The notes beneath the pieces are model-generated. The model did no database searches and was not told the DNA's origin. It saw only the letters and a list, made by a program, of their open reading frames with translations. A stretch of DNA of 64,000 bases from Enoplolaimus lenunculus (taxonomy: Eukaryota > Nematoda > Enoplea > Enoplida > Thoracostomopsidae): contig JASANG010001427.1 of the NCBI GenBank assembly GCA_030248215.1, positions 1 through 64,000 of the forward strand, written 5' to 3'. This document shows, piece after piece, positions 20,690 to 32,900 of the stretch. The position numbers and the translations under genes are program-made. The first letter of the stretch is position 1. Each line of letters starts with the position of its first letter.

Positions 20690-21609
20690 TGCCCCTAGAA
20701 GGGACAGATTGTGATATGTTTCGCTTGAAGCATGTAAAAGAGGAGTTTAAACAAGGGTTAGTTAAACCATAGATCAGTAGGTAATGCTTATAATATTAGC
20801 TCCATAACTTCTATGAAAATAGTTGTCATCTATATCTTTGACGGCTGTCTTCCAATGTTAACACGCTTACGGTCAGTGAAACAAGAAACATATGGGCCCA
20901 ACGAACTTTCATCTGTTAAGCTATAAATCGACACTATGGGTTTTCAAGGCGTTCTAAAGTACAACTCTCAACATGCCTTTCGTATAACAATCAGTTGCTT
21001 TTTAAAGTTATCTCAATTGAGCGCCAGCAGAACATGTTCTTTGAAATATTTAGCAACGTTTGAATGGTATTTTCTAGATGAATAACTTAAATATGTCACG
21101 GCGCAGAACACAATTTGGAAAATTTTCTCGCTTCACATCATCAAATTGTCATGTTAAAGATAGGTAAAATAGTCGAGCACGTATGCGTGACATTTTTTAT
21201 TTGATAATCAATAGACACAATTTGTATCTTGCAATATTGAAATATTTACTAATCAAGTTTTAGAAACATAAATATTTTAAAACTAAAAAAACATCCTCTT
21301 CCAACGAAGAATGCTAGATTAGATCACTTATAAACTGAACATTGTAAAACCCAACAAACGCTAAAATTAAGCTGATAGGTGATGTCCGCTGGGCCCATAG
21401 GTTTCTTGTTTCATTGACCACAAGCGTGTTAACACTGAAAGACAGCCGTCAAAGATATAGATGGCAACTATTTTCATAGAAGTTATGGAGCTAATATTAT
21501 AAGCATTACCTACTGATCTATGGTTTAACTAACCCTTGTTTAAACTCCTCTTTTACATGCTTCAAGCGAAACATATCACAATCTGTCCCTTCTAGGGGCA
21601 CTTTTACCT
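20690..21609 (+). mobile_element. Element with about 225-bp terminal inverted repeats, nested
   Basis: The left arm starts GTAAAAGTGCCCCTAGAAGG and the right arm ends with its complement. The arms stay similar to the GGGCCCA near 20895 and 21396. CTAG flanks both ends, but it is itself palindromic, so the target duplication is ambiguous. The inner part has no convincing ORF. Confidence 0.75.
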
Positions 21610-21670
21610 AGTAAAAGAGTAGGTTTAGATTCTAGATTACATTTTTTGCTTAGGCTTAGACATAGGATTA

Positions 21671-21910
21671 CACTGTAAAAAATGGGGAGTTAAATTGACT
21701 CTCTCGGAAATATGCTTTTCCTGACTACACAAAATGAGTCAAATTTAACTCCGCCAGAGTCAAGTTTGACTCCGCCAGATTCAAATTGGACTCACTGAGC
21801 GATTCATTAAATCAAATTTGACTGTGGCGGAGTCAAATTTGATTCAGTTTGTGTAGTCAGGGAAAACCTATTTCCGAGAGAGTCAATTTGACTCCCCATT
21901 TTTTACAGTG
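21671..21910 (+). mobile_element. GAGTC fold-back MITE, copy 2, with TA target duplication
   Basis: The ends are CACTGTAAAAAATGG and CCATTTTTTACAGTG, flanked by TA on both sides. It is inserted within the TTAGGC run of the surrounding element, so it is younger than its host. Confidence 0.85.
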
Positions 21911-22403
21911 TAGGCTTAGGAACACATTTTTGCAACGCTTAGGCTTGGCTTAGGCAATAGGAATACGCTTAATCTACTGTTACGCCCCTTAAAGTAACAT
22001 TGGCCCTGTAATTTATGGCAAGAGCCAAGCGGTATGCAATTGTGAAAAAATGTCGCGGTTGAAACCAGGTAGATGTCGACAAACGCAACTCTTGTATTAA
22101 ATCTTTAATACAAAATTTAGGTTATGATCAATGTCGGCGGAACCGTATTCGTCTTTAGTCGAACCGATTATAGCTGGATATCGCATGTTCGAAAACTATT
22201 GACTATTTTATCATTTTTTCATACAAACCCTTCAATTCGTTTTTATTGTTATTATAAATTGGAATTGCTGTGCAAATTTTTGAAAAGTCAGATTTTCATT
22301 ACAACTACGCTTATCAATGTTTATTTGAGACATTTGGTCAGATTTTATATGAGTGGCACTGTACAATCCAAAAGACTGGCTATGCTCAAGTGCAACACAT
22401 ATT

Positions 22404-22640
22404 GGCTGGGTTTCTGAAACCTTATTTAAGTTTTCACTAAAGTTATACTTAAGTTATTACTTAAGTCGCCGAGTTAAGTAAATACTTAATATTTTTGAGC
22501 AACACCAAATAAGTGCCAAATATCAGCCATTGTCATAACAAGAAAATATTAGTTTTGCTTTATATTAATGAAACACCATGAATCTACAGTTTCAATTAGA
22601 CCAATGTTAAAGTTTTATTATAAAGTTTAGTTCAGGTCCG
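22404..22640 (+). mobile_element. ACTTAAGT-rich element, left-half fragment
   Basis: It starts GGGTTTCTGAAACCTTATTT and continues with TACTTAAGTTATTACTTAAG. The next 150 bases resemble the left half of the complete copy at 30007-30375. The right end is missing. Confidence 0.6.
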
Positions 22641-24430
22641 TAGCCAACTCTACATGACAGTGGCGGTTGCATGCGGGAAACGGGGGATGTATCTTATCTG
22701 CCGGCCCTGCAGTGTTGAAAATTTTGCGTTGTATATAATCAATTTAAGCTCACAATGCGTTTTCTAGTCAAACAGGTGCAAAAATGTCGCGAGGTTGCAA
22801 CACGAATTATAAATTTTTATGTCTTCCCTTTAGACGCAATTGGTCAATCTTTTACAATACTGGAAAATTTGCTGAAAATACAATTTAAAAGTGTTCCATC
22901 TCAGGACACTAAAAGTGTCGTTTGTCACTGAAAAATTTTGGATCCGCCGCTGCACCATACCAAGAAGGGACAAAATGTTTCACGAAGACTATGTCAAGAT
23001 TTCGTAATAGCTTCGCTAGAAAATGTGGTAAATTTTTTCTCGGGATTAAGTTGTTGCTACAAAATGATGTGCCTTGCAGAGCAGGGCTTTACACCTTTTT
23101 ATAAGAAACCAAAAATAGTTATCTGTTTAAAGGTGTTCTAAAATATTTCAAATTATTAGGCTTACAAGTGTTATCGCGTGAAATCTTATTTTAGTCTTGC
23201 AATTTGTAAAAAAATACAATTCTAATTGGTACTACGAATTCGTTTACTAGCTACCAGTGACATTAATACGTTGACATTTGAACTGATTAATGGTACAGCT
23301 AAACAACTTTTTCTCTATCGATGTGAGTTGACATTCAAAATTCAATTATAACAGCTATAGCGTTCTCTTTGCGAAAAGGTTAGCGCGAAGTTTCAAATCA
23401 GGCTTATCTCGCACAACAAACGTGAACCAAAACTGCTAACATTTGTTTTAACTGGTGCAATCTTACGTTTACTTAGGTATAATTGGCACTGACTGTTCAA
23501 ATATTATGTTTGCCGCAGTGGATACACTGTTTATCTTGCGAAGCGTGGATCCAATGTAGCCCGAGCCCCTAGAGGGTACTGTCTAGAAAATGGCATGGAC
23601 AGCAGTATTTACAGTTTAAATTTGCGTGGCACAAGTCGGGGATTCGATCTTTTGATTCCTTTACATTCGCCATTGTCTGTTTTACAGATGTACACATATA
23701 TTCCCCATGGCAAGTGTAAGGGCCCGAATACTGGTAGACGGGTAGACCAGGAGCGTTAGAGGCTGGGAATATTAGGCTAAAAGTTAGGCTTAGGATTACG
23801 TTTATGTAGGGATATGCTTACGTGTTGGCTCATATTTCGTAGGCAGACCCGTACAGTTTACAAAGACCCATATATACATATATATTGACGTTGACATTTG
23901 ATCTAATTTATTCATACAAGAGTTAGAACCAATGATAAGACTAAAAAAGTTGCTAAGGTAATAAAGCCGAAAAGCGAGCCGCCTCATGTGTATAATTCAA
24001 GAAAAATAAATGAAAACAAAAGATAGCTATATAATTAAATAATAAACACTTTCATATTTGTATTAAGCATTGAAACATCAAAATTGCTACCGAAACAAAA
24101 ACATTTGCCAATTTTCACTATTTTGACAGAAATTAGTGCTAAAGTTAACACTTACCCATATCCCATAAATGGCTTCTAGATCGCATCATTTGGGAATAAT
24201 TGTACCAAGTTCTTTGAAATGCTTGGATTTTCAACCTCGTTTGAGATCGAAATTAAAAAGAGCCAAAAATTCAAACCAGTTACTCTGTAATGGGAGGTGT
24301 TTAACCGTAGCAAACCACTATGAGGGCTAAATGCACGAACCCTAGGGTATCACGTTTTGTAGGCATTTTCTATTGCGTATATGCGTAATAATTGTTAACA
24401 CTGCATATTGTGTATTATTTTGCGTACATA
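22641..24430 (+). other. Spacer without recognisable gene
   Basis: Mostly unique AT-rich sequence with short TTAGGC remnants near 23775. The short ORFs here show no splice-site or motif support. Confidence 0.5.
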
Positions 24431-24431
24431 G

Positions 24432-24614
24432 TTTGCGCTCCGTTCATATTATACACTGGCTGGGTTTTCGAAACCCTACTTAAGTACGACTTTTTGCGCT
24501 CCGTTCATATTATACACTGGCTGGGTTTTCGAAACCCTACTTAAGTACGACTTTTTGCGCTCCGTTCATATTATACACTGGCTGGGTTTCCGAAACCCTA
24601 CTTAAGTACGACTT
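24432..24614 (+). repeat. Three tandem copies of a 61-bp unit
   Basis: The unit runs from TTTGCGCTCCGTTCATATTA through the element end GGGTTTTCGAAACCC to CTTAAGTACGACT. Copies begin near 24432, 24493 and 24554 and differ by single bases. The unit contains the terminus of the adjacent ACTTAAGT-rich element plus flanking DNA. Confidence 0.9.
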
Positions 24615-25218
24615 AGTACTTAAGTACGTGCTAAGTAATTACTAAACCACTTCCTTGTTCTATTCGAATTTTTTAGAGAGCGTTATTAAGCCGCACTAGA
24701 TAAGTTGAGGCAACGACAGCTACCCTATTTTGATAAAGTATAGAGGCTGTCGTGAAGTGATAATAGTTTGACCAGTAGCCGCCAATTGATATTTAAAAGT
24801 AAACAATTTGCTTTGTATCAAAACTGTTTTGTTAAAATAAATTTTAAACGACAACACCTATGCCTTTCGAATTCGAGTAGCTGTCGTTACTAAAGTTTAG
24901 AAGTAACATCAATAAGCAAGCGTCTATACCTCGTGCATTTCTCCACACCGCGTACACGAGTTAAAGTAAACGACGCATTAAGTAAATACCTAAGTCACTG
25001 AACAAATTTGGTATATTACAGATTAAGCTCAAGTATACTTAGCTTGGTCTATTGGAATTAAAGACTAATTGCGGCTCCTTTAATATAAAGCAAAACAATT
25101 ATTTTATTGTTATGACCATGGCTCAGATTTGGGGTTCATCGGTTTTTGTTATAAATGGCAGCGACTTAAGTAATTACTTAAGTATAACTTAAATACTTAA
25201 GTAAGGTTTCAGAAATCC
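24462..25218 (+). mobile_element. ACTTAAGT-rich TIR element, copy 2
   Basis: The left end GGGTTTTCGAAACCCTACTT and right end (inverted) GGATTTCTGAAACCTTACTT enclose ACTTAAGTACTTAAG-rich arms. The interior has no ORF. The left boundary is blurred by the 61-bp triplication. Confidence 0.65.
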
Positions 25219-25899
25219 TGTGACTATATGGGAAAACGCTTATGGTATCTTACCTGACACGTGCGACTTACTGTTGTTAAAGAGTTACACATATTTGGTC
25301 AATTACGATTGAGTGATAGAGTCAACAGCAAGGAAACTAATGGCTTCCGTGTTTAGCGATTCTAATGCCAGATGCATGGGTTAACCAGGAACAGGAAATG
25401 CTTTTTTAATACATCTACACATTATCGTTATATACACACAATACAATTTTACGCGACCGAAGGTTTTTCAAGATAATATCGTAGACCAGGCCTAAGGGAA
25501 CAGCCGGAATACAAATCAAGGATTCTGAATTATGATTCAGTGCTAAAATTGCGTTTGGTTTCTCGCTCGTAAGGTTTGTTCCGTTGTTATATATCGCGCT
25601 GCCCGTCGCTGGTTCAAACGTTCTCAATAGGCCACGGTCCAAACACGCACTTTACAAATATACAACGCGCGATGTTCAGTTCACTGATGCCTAAAACCCT
25701 CGGCATTCAAACATTTAGTAACAACAAATTAACTAAAAATAGTCTTAGCGTCATAAGGCTAAAATTTCACACAACTTAATTTTGCAAAAATATGTGTAAA
25801 AATGGCTTCAGTCAAATTGTCTAAAAACAAAATTATGCAAGACGGGGCGCCAATAAACATCGCGTAGGTTTATTCTGTCAGAAAACGAAGAATCAATAA
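25219..25899 (+). other. Spacer without recognisable gene
   Basis: Short ORFs on both strands lack motif or splice support. Nothing definite seen. Confidence 0.45.
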
Positions 25900-26350
25900 T
25901 AAATACTGTAGGAACCCGAATACGAGGGTGTAATAAGACAGAGGGGTCCCCATTTTGAGTCCCAATCAATAGGATCTGATCCCTAATAAGAGTCCGCACG
26001 TGAATAGACGGATAGTGTCCGTACCCTAACTAGAGTCAATAAATGTCAGTTGTCCATAACTGTAGTGCATAAATAACTCCAGGCTCAAATAAAGTTGAGT
26101 TCGAAACTTCAAAGCTTTAAAGCATACTTAAGGTTTAAAAGTACATTCCTAACTATAATCTCGCATTATCGCTCAAGCTTTTGATACAAGACAAATAAAC
26201 GTTTAGTTCAACGAATAATTACAGCAGCGGATATAAACAAAGGGTGGGGGAACATGGGTTAAAAATAAATAAAAGTTCGCAACCGAATAACAAGAAGGGT
26301 ACCCTCTGGAGCGGCCAGATAAATATCAGTCCCCGTTCGGGTACCATTGA
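25900..26350 (-). repeat. Interspersed repeat, inverted relative to 15.9-16.3 kb
   Basis: GGTCCCCATTTTGAGTCCCA, ATCGCTCAAGCTTTTGATAC and GATAAATATCAGTCC are reverse complements of words in the 15910-16330 repeat. Diverged copy; class unknown. Confidence 0.6.
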
Positions 26351-26907
26351 TCGGCTGTTAAAAACTGTGCCAAACTTTTGAGCCTTTCATTCACTGGGTT
26401 GAAATATGGGAAATATTTTACTGGCGACTAGTGATCCACACATTTGAGGATCATTTATTTAAAAACGAAACGAAAGCTTACAATCAGACCACAGATAGTC
26501 GACCGCAACGAGCGGCGAACTTGCATTTTTTGTCGGAAAAAGTTAACTGAACGCATTTTTCGCATATCAAAATCGGTACTTGTTTTAGTTTCTCACAAAA
26601 GTGTTTAAAAGTCAAACGTTTATCACGTAGACTGCTGTTTGCTATTTACATAACCATAAGCTTAACGCATTTATGCTCAGGATAATGCTAAACCATTGCT
26701 AAACCTTAGTCACAGGTTATTTTATTACCAGTTTAATTTGACGGATTTTTTTGCAGAAAGAACTAAATAAGGCTTCAAAACTTAACGTAAATAGGGCTTG
26801 AGGTTCATTTTCTGCCAGATTCGACAGTCGGAACTCGGAAGTTGCCATCCAGTTACACCCCATGGTCAACAATTTTGGCACCCTTTGAATTTGTGACCCC
26901 TGAGCTT

Positions 26908-29900
26908 TTAAGCTGAATAATATGACGCTTTGAGATCGCTGACAGGCTTAATGCGTTCGCACAATTCGCGTACTTCACCCACTATTGTTTTCCGGCGGTT
27001 GACTTTGAAGCTGTCACTAACGCATTGCTGCAGTTGTTGTTTTATTTCGTTGACTTGAGTATTCGATTGCCGTAGTGAAATGTTTGCTATAAACATGCAA
27101 TAATACAGCTCATATTGTTTAGCTGTACACCTTCTATGTTTTTCTTTGTTTGCAAGTAAAATTTTTAGACCGTTTTTGTTTTTATTCAACCAAAATAGCT
27201 TTGGTGGCTTGGGAGTCTTGACCACTCAATCCAAGAAACGTTTTAGACTGTTACAAAAGGATTTAATAATCAAATTATTACGTCTAACTTCTCGTCTAGC
27301 TGGTATCTGCAATCGCGGTAAGCACGAATCTAGCGATCAAATTATTTTTTGGAACCAACATTAAACTTAAATTTCTTTGTTTGATGCATGGGCCCGTGTA
27401 TAGAACAGTACCGGAGCAGTAGTATAATCATATTTCTAAGCATAAACCTAAGCGTAAGAATGAGCTTTTTCCTAAGCCTAAGCCTACGCAAAAAATTTAT
27501 TTCAACTGACTCTATTACAGCCCCTCCGGAAAACAATGCGGCCCTGTTCTATACATGGGCCGACACTTCAATATTAAAACGGTATAAAACTTTTCACTCG
27601 CTTCAATCGTTAATTCTTCAATGCTCAACCTTTACTGTATTACTATTGGTTGGCTGGACTCCTTCCAACTGAAAATCCTAGCAACCCTGTTCTTGTAGTC
27701 CATGAAACAGTACATCAGTTGTATACTCCTGCTCAACGTAAACATCATCGATTCATGATGCTTCAACTGAATACGCACGACTGTTTTATAATTGAAACTT
27801 TGAAAAAATCTTTATTATTTCTGAGGCCCATTTTACTTTAAGGAGCGTCCAGGTTTCTATTGGGTCTATAAAAGAGTAGGTTTAGATTTGAGATTACATT
27901 AAACTATGTTGAAAACCGAAAAGTAAACAATTCAACTTGCGTTTTGCACCTGTTGCACCAAATTTGTTTTGATAGAAATTATTACTCAATAACAAATTCA
28001 AATCGCTTCTCATGATTGAAAAGTGATATTTTTCATTTTAGGTGCAATTTAATAGTAAACAACTATCTTTTTGCATAAAGAGGCAATTTTTTTACTCCCC
28101 CTACACAACTGAACACTGCAAAAAAATGGTGAGTCAAATTGACACTCTTCGCAATAGATTCTACGGGACTACATAAACTGAGTCCAATTCGACTCCACCA
28201 GAGTCAATTTCGACTATAAGTCGCACGTTTGTCGCTGGCAGAATCGAATTTGTCTCGGTTTGTGTAGTTACGCAAAGCCTATTTCTGAGAGAGTTAATTT
28301 GACTCACCATTTTCAGCAGTGAAGAGTAGACGTGGAAAGAATTTTTTGTTCATTTTATGTTGCCAATAAACAGTTTACAAGTAAAACTTTTTATTTACAA
28401 TCTGTCAGTCTAGGTAGAAACCGGTACTTCTGACGTAATAACTAAGCAGCTGGAAAAGCATGCTATACGGACTGGGTCTCAAACTAACGACCACTGCGAG
28501 ACTGCTACCCCTTGAATCCGAGTAATTTTAAGAAACCTGAAACCGGACGTGAAGCCGGTCAGCCATCCCCTAATCCTAACGCACGATTCGATTCGATTCC
28601 AGATATATTTCACATCTGTAATCAGGATTCCGAGATGTTGCGGTTTCCAAAAATTTCAGAACTCTGAACATACGGTGCGATATTCATTAGTGAAAACACT
28701 CGCGATGAAAGCTTAGAAACCACTAAAACCAAGCTAATTTAATTAGTACTAAAACTTACTACAAAATTTTGGCTTTGATGCCTACATGGACCATGGATGG
28801 CCTCTCCTATTCCATTTTGGAACCACCAGAGCATCCATAATATAGTTTTAAAAATGTTTTCAGGAACGTAAAATTCCTTTCACTATAAAATCATATACGA
28901 CACAAATCAAGAACCGGAACTGAAAATTAGAATCTCTTAAAACAGAAAACATACCTTTGGTGGCATTAGCATTACGCGTCGTGGAGCTATCGTCGGGGTT
29001 GAGTTCAAAATTTCGTTTCAAAATGATAACAGAACGTGAGTTCTCCCGACATTCGTTCGTAATATTTGAATTTACGGGTAATCTTCGTTGTTCAGGCCGG
29101 AAAGCGACTGATAATTGTGTCGATCCTGAACCATAACACGGATTTCGGAGTGATATTGTTTCGCAACTTAATTTGCTTGAATTGTCGTCAATGTTTTCCG
29201 AGTTGGCTTCGTCACTTTTGAAACTGTTTTCGCCTGATGCATTCGTCTGCTTTCCGCTGGGTTTGAACTTATTCTTTGGTGGCCACGAAGCAGAGTTTTC
29301 GTTTTGCGAAGCAAAAACGTGTTTTGGCCTACAGTTCATCTCTAAGGCGTTTCGGTTTATTGCTGGCAATGAATTAGAATCGTGCCGACCAGTTTGTTTC
29401 CAGCGAAACTTGGAAGTCCTACAAGTCCTGGGAGAAAAAGTTTGATTTTGGCCCGCCGTATGAGCCATTTTGCATATGTTCCCATCGGCAGCAGTGAAAA
29501 ATGGCGTTAACAACAAACTATCGTCTAAAGCTGAACGAGCAGTTTTCGAAGTTGTTTCGATGTGAGGAAACCAGTGATCAACTTTGGTCGTCAAAATCAT
29601 AGACGCACCCGCTTCTGCGGGTCGAGCATCGAGTTTAATTCGTACCCCAGAGTCGGTGTAGAATTCGTGTGAAATATTTGGTGACGAGGATTCGTTCCAC
29701 ATCATATCTGATAAGGTTACTATTAATTATAGTTCATGGTTAAGCTAGGACGTGTTACATGATTAGGTTTTAGCTTTTTCCTCACTGAAAATACCTGAAT
29801 GAATAGGCTGGCTGATTGATATTTATTTGACCTCTTCAGGAGATGATCCTCGGCTGCTATTCGGTTCCGAACTGTTGTATATATTCAGTTCCGCTCGAGT

Positions 29901-32900
29901 GTAGTTGGACCACACAAGTCTTACTTATGCCAGCCATTTTGAATGCTTTAAGTTCATTGCTATATGAATATACCTTTAAGATACGAATATGCTGCTATTA
30001 TACATTGGGTGGGTTTCTGAAATCTTACTTAAGTATTTACTTAGGTGATACTTAAGAAATTACTTAAGTCGCCGACGTGAGTAAATACTAAACTTTTCGA
30101 CCAAAAACAAGTAAATGCCAAACGTCAGCCATTGTCGTAGCAAGAAAGTAATAGTTTTGTATTATATTAAGGAAATACAACGAGTCAACAATTTCAATTA
30201 GAGCAAGGTTTGTATGCCTGAACGGTTAATCTGTAATATATCAAATTTAATCAGCGACCAAAGTAGTATTTGTTTAACTTAATTACGCATTTAAAAACTA
30301 CAAAATGATTAAGTAATTGCATAGCGCGTAAGTACTTAAATACTAAGTCGTACTTAAGTATGGTTTCAGAACCGCAGTCATTGAGTAATAAATCTAAATG
30401 AAGCAGTTGCACTGACCTTAATTTGGTTCAGAAAAAATTTCCGCTAATTAAATAAAGTTGCTATCCGACGCCAGACATGACTTACCGTTATTAATTTTCA
30501 AATTAGTCGTACTTGAAAACTAAAAGTAACGTTAAAATAACTTATCCTGTATTTATTCAAACTGTTATTCGATGTAAGAACATTTCGCTGATTTAAAAAC
30601 TGTTGCAGAGCAACTTGACAAATAGCTATCATTTATAAGGTATGGCCAATTAAACTTTAAAAATCTTTATTGCACTAAGCTTGCAACTTTATTTGTGGTT
30701 GCATTTTTAATATACCTTAACAATTAGCTTCGGAGCCAGTACCTATAGTTAGTTTTTTTCAAATTTTACGTATAAAAGTGTACAGATTCGAAATGCTCCT
30801 ACATTTAGAACGAAACAATGGCGATTGCTTTAGTACTCCTCTTGACGATAGGTAACTGAAGTTTCGGCTAAGGCTTAGGCTTAATTGAAAGGTTAGACAA
30901 AAGCTTAGGCTAAAGTAAGCATTTCCGTTAACTTAAGCACGAGGCTAAGCCTAAGCGTGAAGAGAAAGTGTCAAAGAGTTCATATTGGTTTTTCATAATT
31001 GCATGAAAAATATTATCAAGGTTTTTCAAAATTTTATTAACTGACAGACAATTGGTGCCAAACTTGAATCCTACATTTCATGTACTCTTAAATTGCATAT
31101 TCATATTTTTATTATACCACGCGCAGTACTCACTAAAAATCTTGAACGATGCCAAAAATACGTATGTGGTGTATTCCAGCTTTAAATATATAGATTTACC
31201 ATTACTATCTTGTTAATGGAAAAATTGTCAACTGCTGCGTTTTAAAGCTTTCTGTTTGTAATTAGTTTATCATTCGCCATTAATTTCAATCGCCGTCCGG
31301 TCCTGGAGTTAATTTGTCGCCGCAAAAAACCACGAATGCACGTCGATAGAATATTTTGCATCTTCAGTGTTTTTATTTTTTGCACTAACATCAGCCGACG
31401 AAATTATAGCAAAGTTGTTTTTAGGTTCAGTCAGCGTATCCAATAGATTGCACATCATTGCAATGGCGAAAACTTTATCTGACGCATTGTTGCCCCACGG
31501 ATTGCCGTTTTGTTTGAACTCTGGGACACGAGTCGCAACCATGGGTTTATCAACAATCGATGGATCGATTGGCAACAAACAAGCGTGTTTGATTCCTGAC
31601 GGCCAACAAGTATTGATCACACGGTGAATAGAGTCGACAGCTGAATCGGTGGCTAAAACAGCTTAAGTTTTTGAAATATTTGTAACAGTTTACATTTTGC
31701 TAAGGCATTTCCAAGCGGGTGTAGAATCACTTACCAGTTGGTCATAAGTCTTATAGTTTCAGGACCACGGGACGGCTAAGGTTAACAGTTTAGCGTATAT
31801 TTCACATTTCATTTGCTCTACTTTTGCCCCAATTTTAAGATCCGCAATTGCAGGACGTCACTTTGAAATCCTATTGCTAATTTATTATGGATGCTAGCAC
31901 ACTCCAGTTATGCTGTCGTTAAGGAACAATTTGTTTACATCAAATAAATAAACGTAAAAAACTTAAACCAATTCCAAGTCTACGTATCGTGAGCGTTGCA
32001 GTTTGAATGTATTTAGAAACGCATATTTTTGCTGAAGAGTACACACGTTGTCAAAAATCGACTCCAAAAAATAAAACTTGATCAGTTTTTAGCGTTCAGT
32101 AGAAATTTAGATTAGATGTAAGAGGTCCTGTTCCCTTTCTAATCATTTTTTGTTAATCTCATCTAAAATCAGCAATAAGCAATTCTAAGCTTGCCTCTAG
32201 CACTACGTCATATATGTACATAAACAGTATTATGTAACATTAACATGTACATAGGTATGTATTTGGATAATAAATTGATTTGATTTGATTTGTGACTTGG
32301 TAAACCAACGCAGCGAGACAGAATTTTAATTTTTCCTTTTAATTCAGCGCACTCTGAAGTGATTTAATACAATACATCTCAATACAAATTTCGGTCCATG
32401 TTACTTTAAGGGGCGTCCAGGTGTCTGGTGGATCTACAAAAAAGTAGGTTTAGATTCTAGATTACATTTTTTGCTTAGGCTTAGGCTTAGGCTTATGAGC
32501 TCATTTTTGCAACGCTTAGGCCTAGGCTCACAAGTACGCTTAATCTACTGTTACGCACTTTAAAGTAACATTGGCCCAAAGTTCGAAGGGTACATATATG
32601 TGTGAGAAAGGAAGGATTGCTGAAAAAAAGAGTTTTGATCGCTGTCATACAAAAATAGATACGTCTTACCATTTATCAATCGAATACGATCGCTTTCATT
32701 CATACTGATACACATAATGTCGATATTTTGTCGAGGTCCTTGTTCGAAAACAAACGACGGTTTTCCCGTGATTGCGATCGAAGTTTCAAGTTCCATTGAA
32801 ATGCGCCAACCTTCGGCAGCGATGGCCTCGAATATTTTCGCCAAAAGCAGTCGCGCTGTGTTTGGTTCTTCGGGTCCCATTGTCCACCATGGAGAGCCTT

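Larger units (their letters stand above)
20121..22005 (+). mobile_element. TTAGGC-bearing TIR element (GGGGCGT subfamily) interrupted by two nested insertions
   Basis: The left end GGCCAATGTTACTTTTAGGG and right end (inverted) GGGCCAATGTTACTTTAAGG bound the element. The left arm breaks off after GGTGGGTCTAT near 20165 and resumes with AAAAGAGTAGGTTTAGATTC near 21615. The TTAGGC run is split by a fold-back MITE at 21671-21910. Confidence 0.75.

Noticed and set aside
29173-29445. Plus-strand ORF of 90 codons
   Set aside because: It is the shadow of the minus-strand exon at 29707-28955, which has good splice sites and compatible phase.
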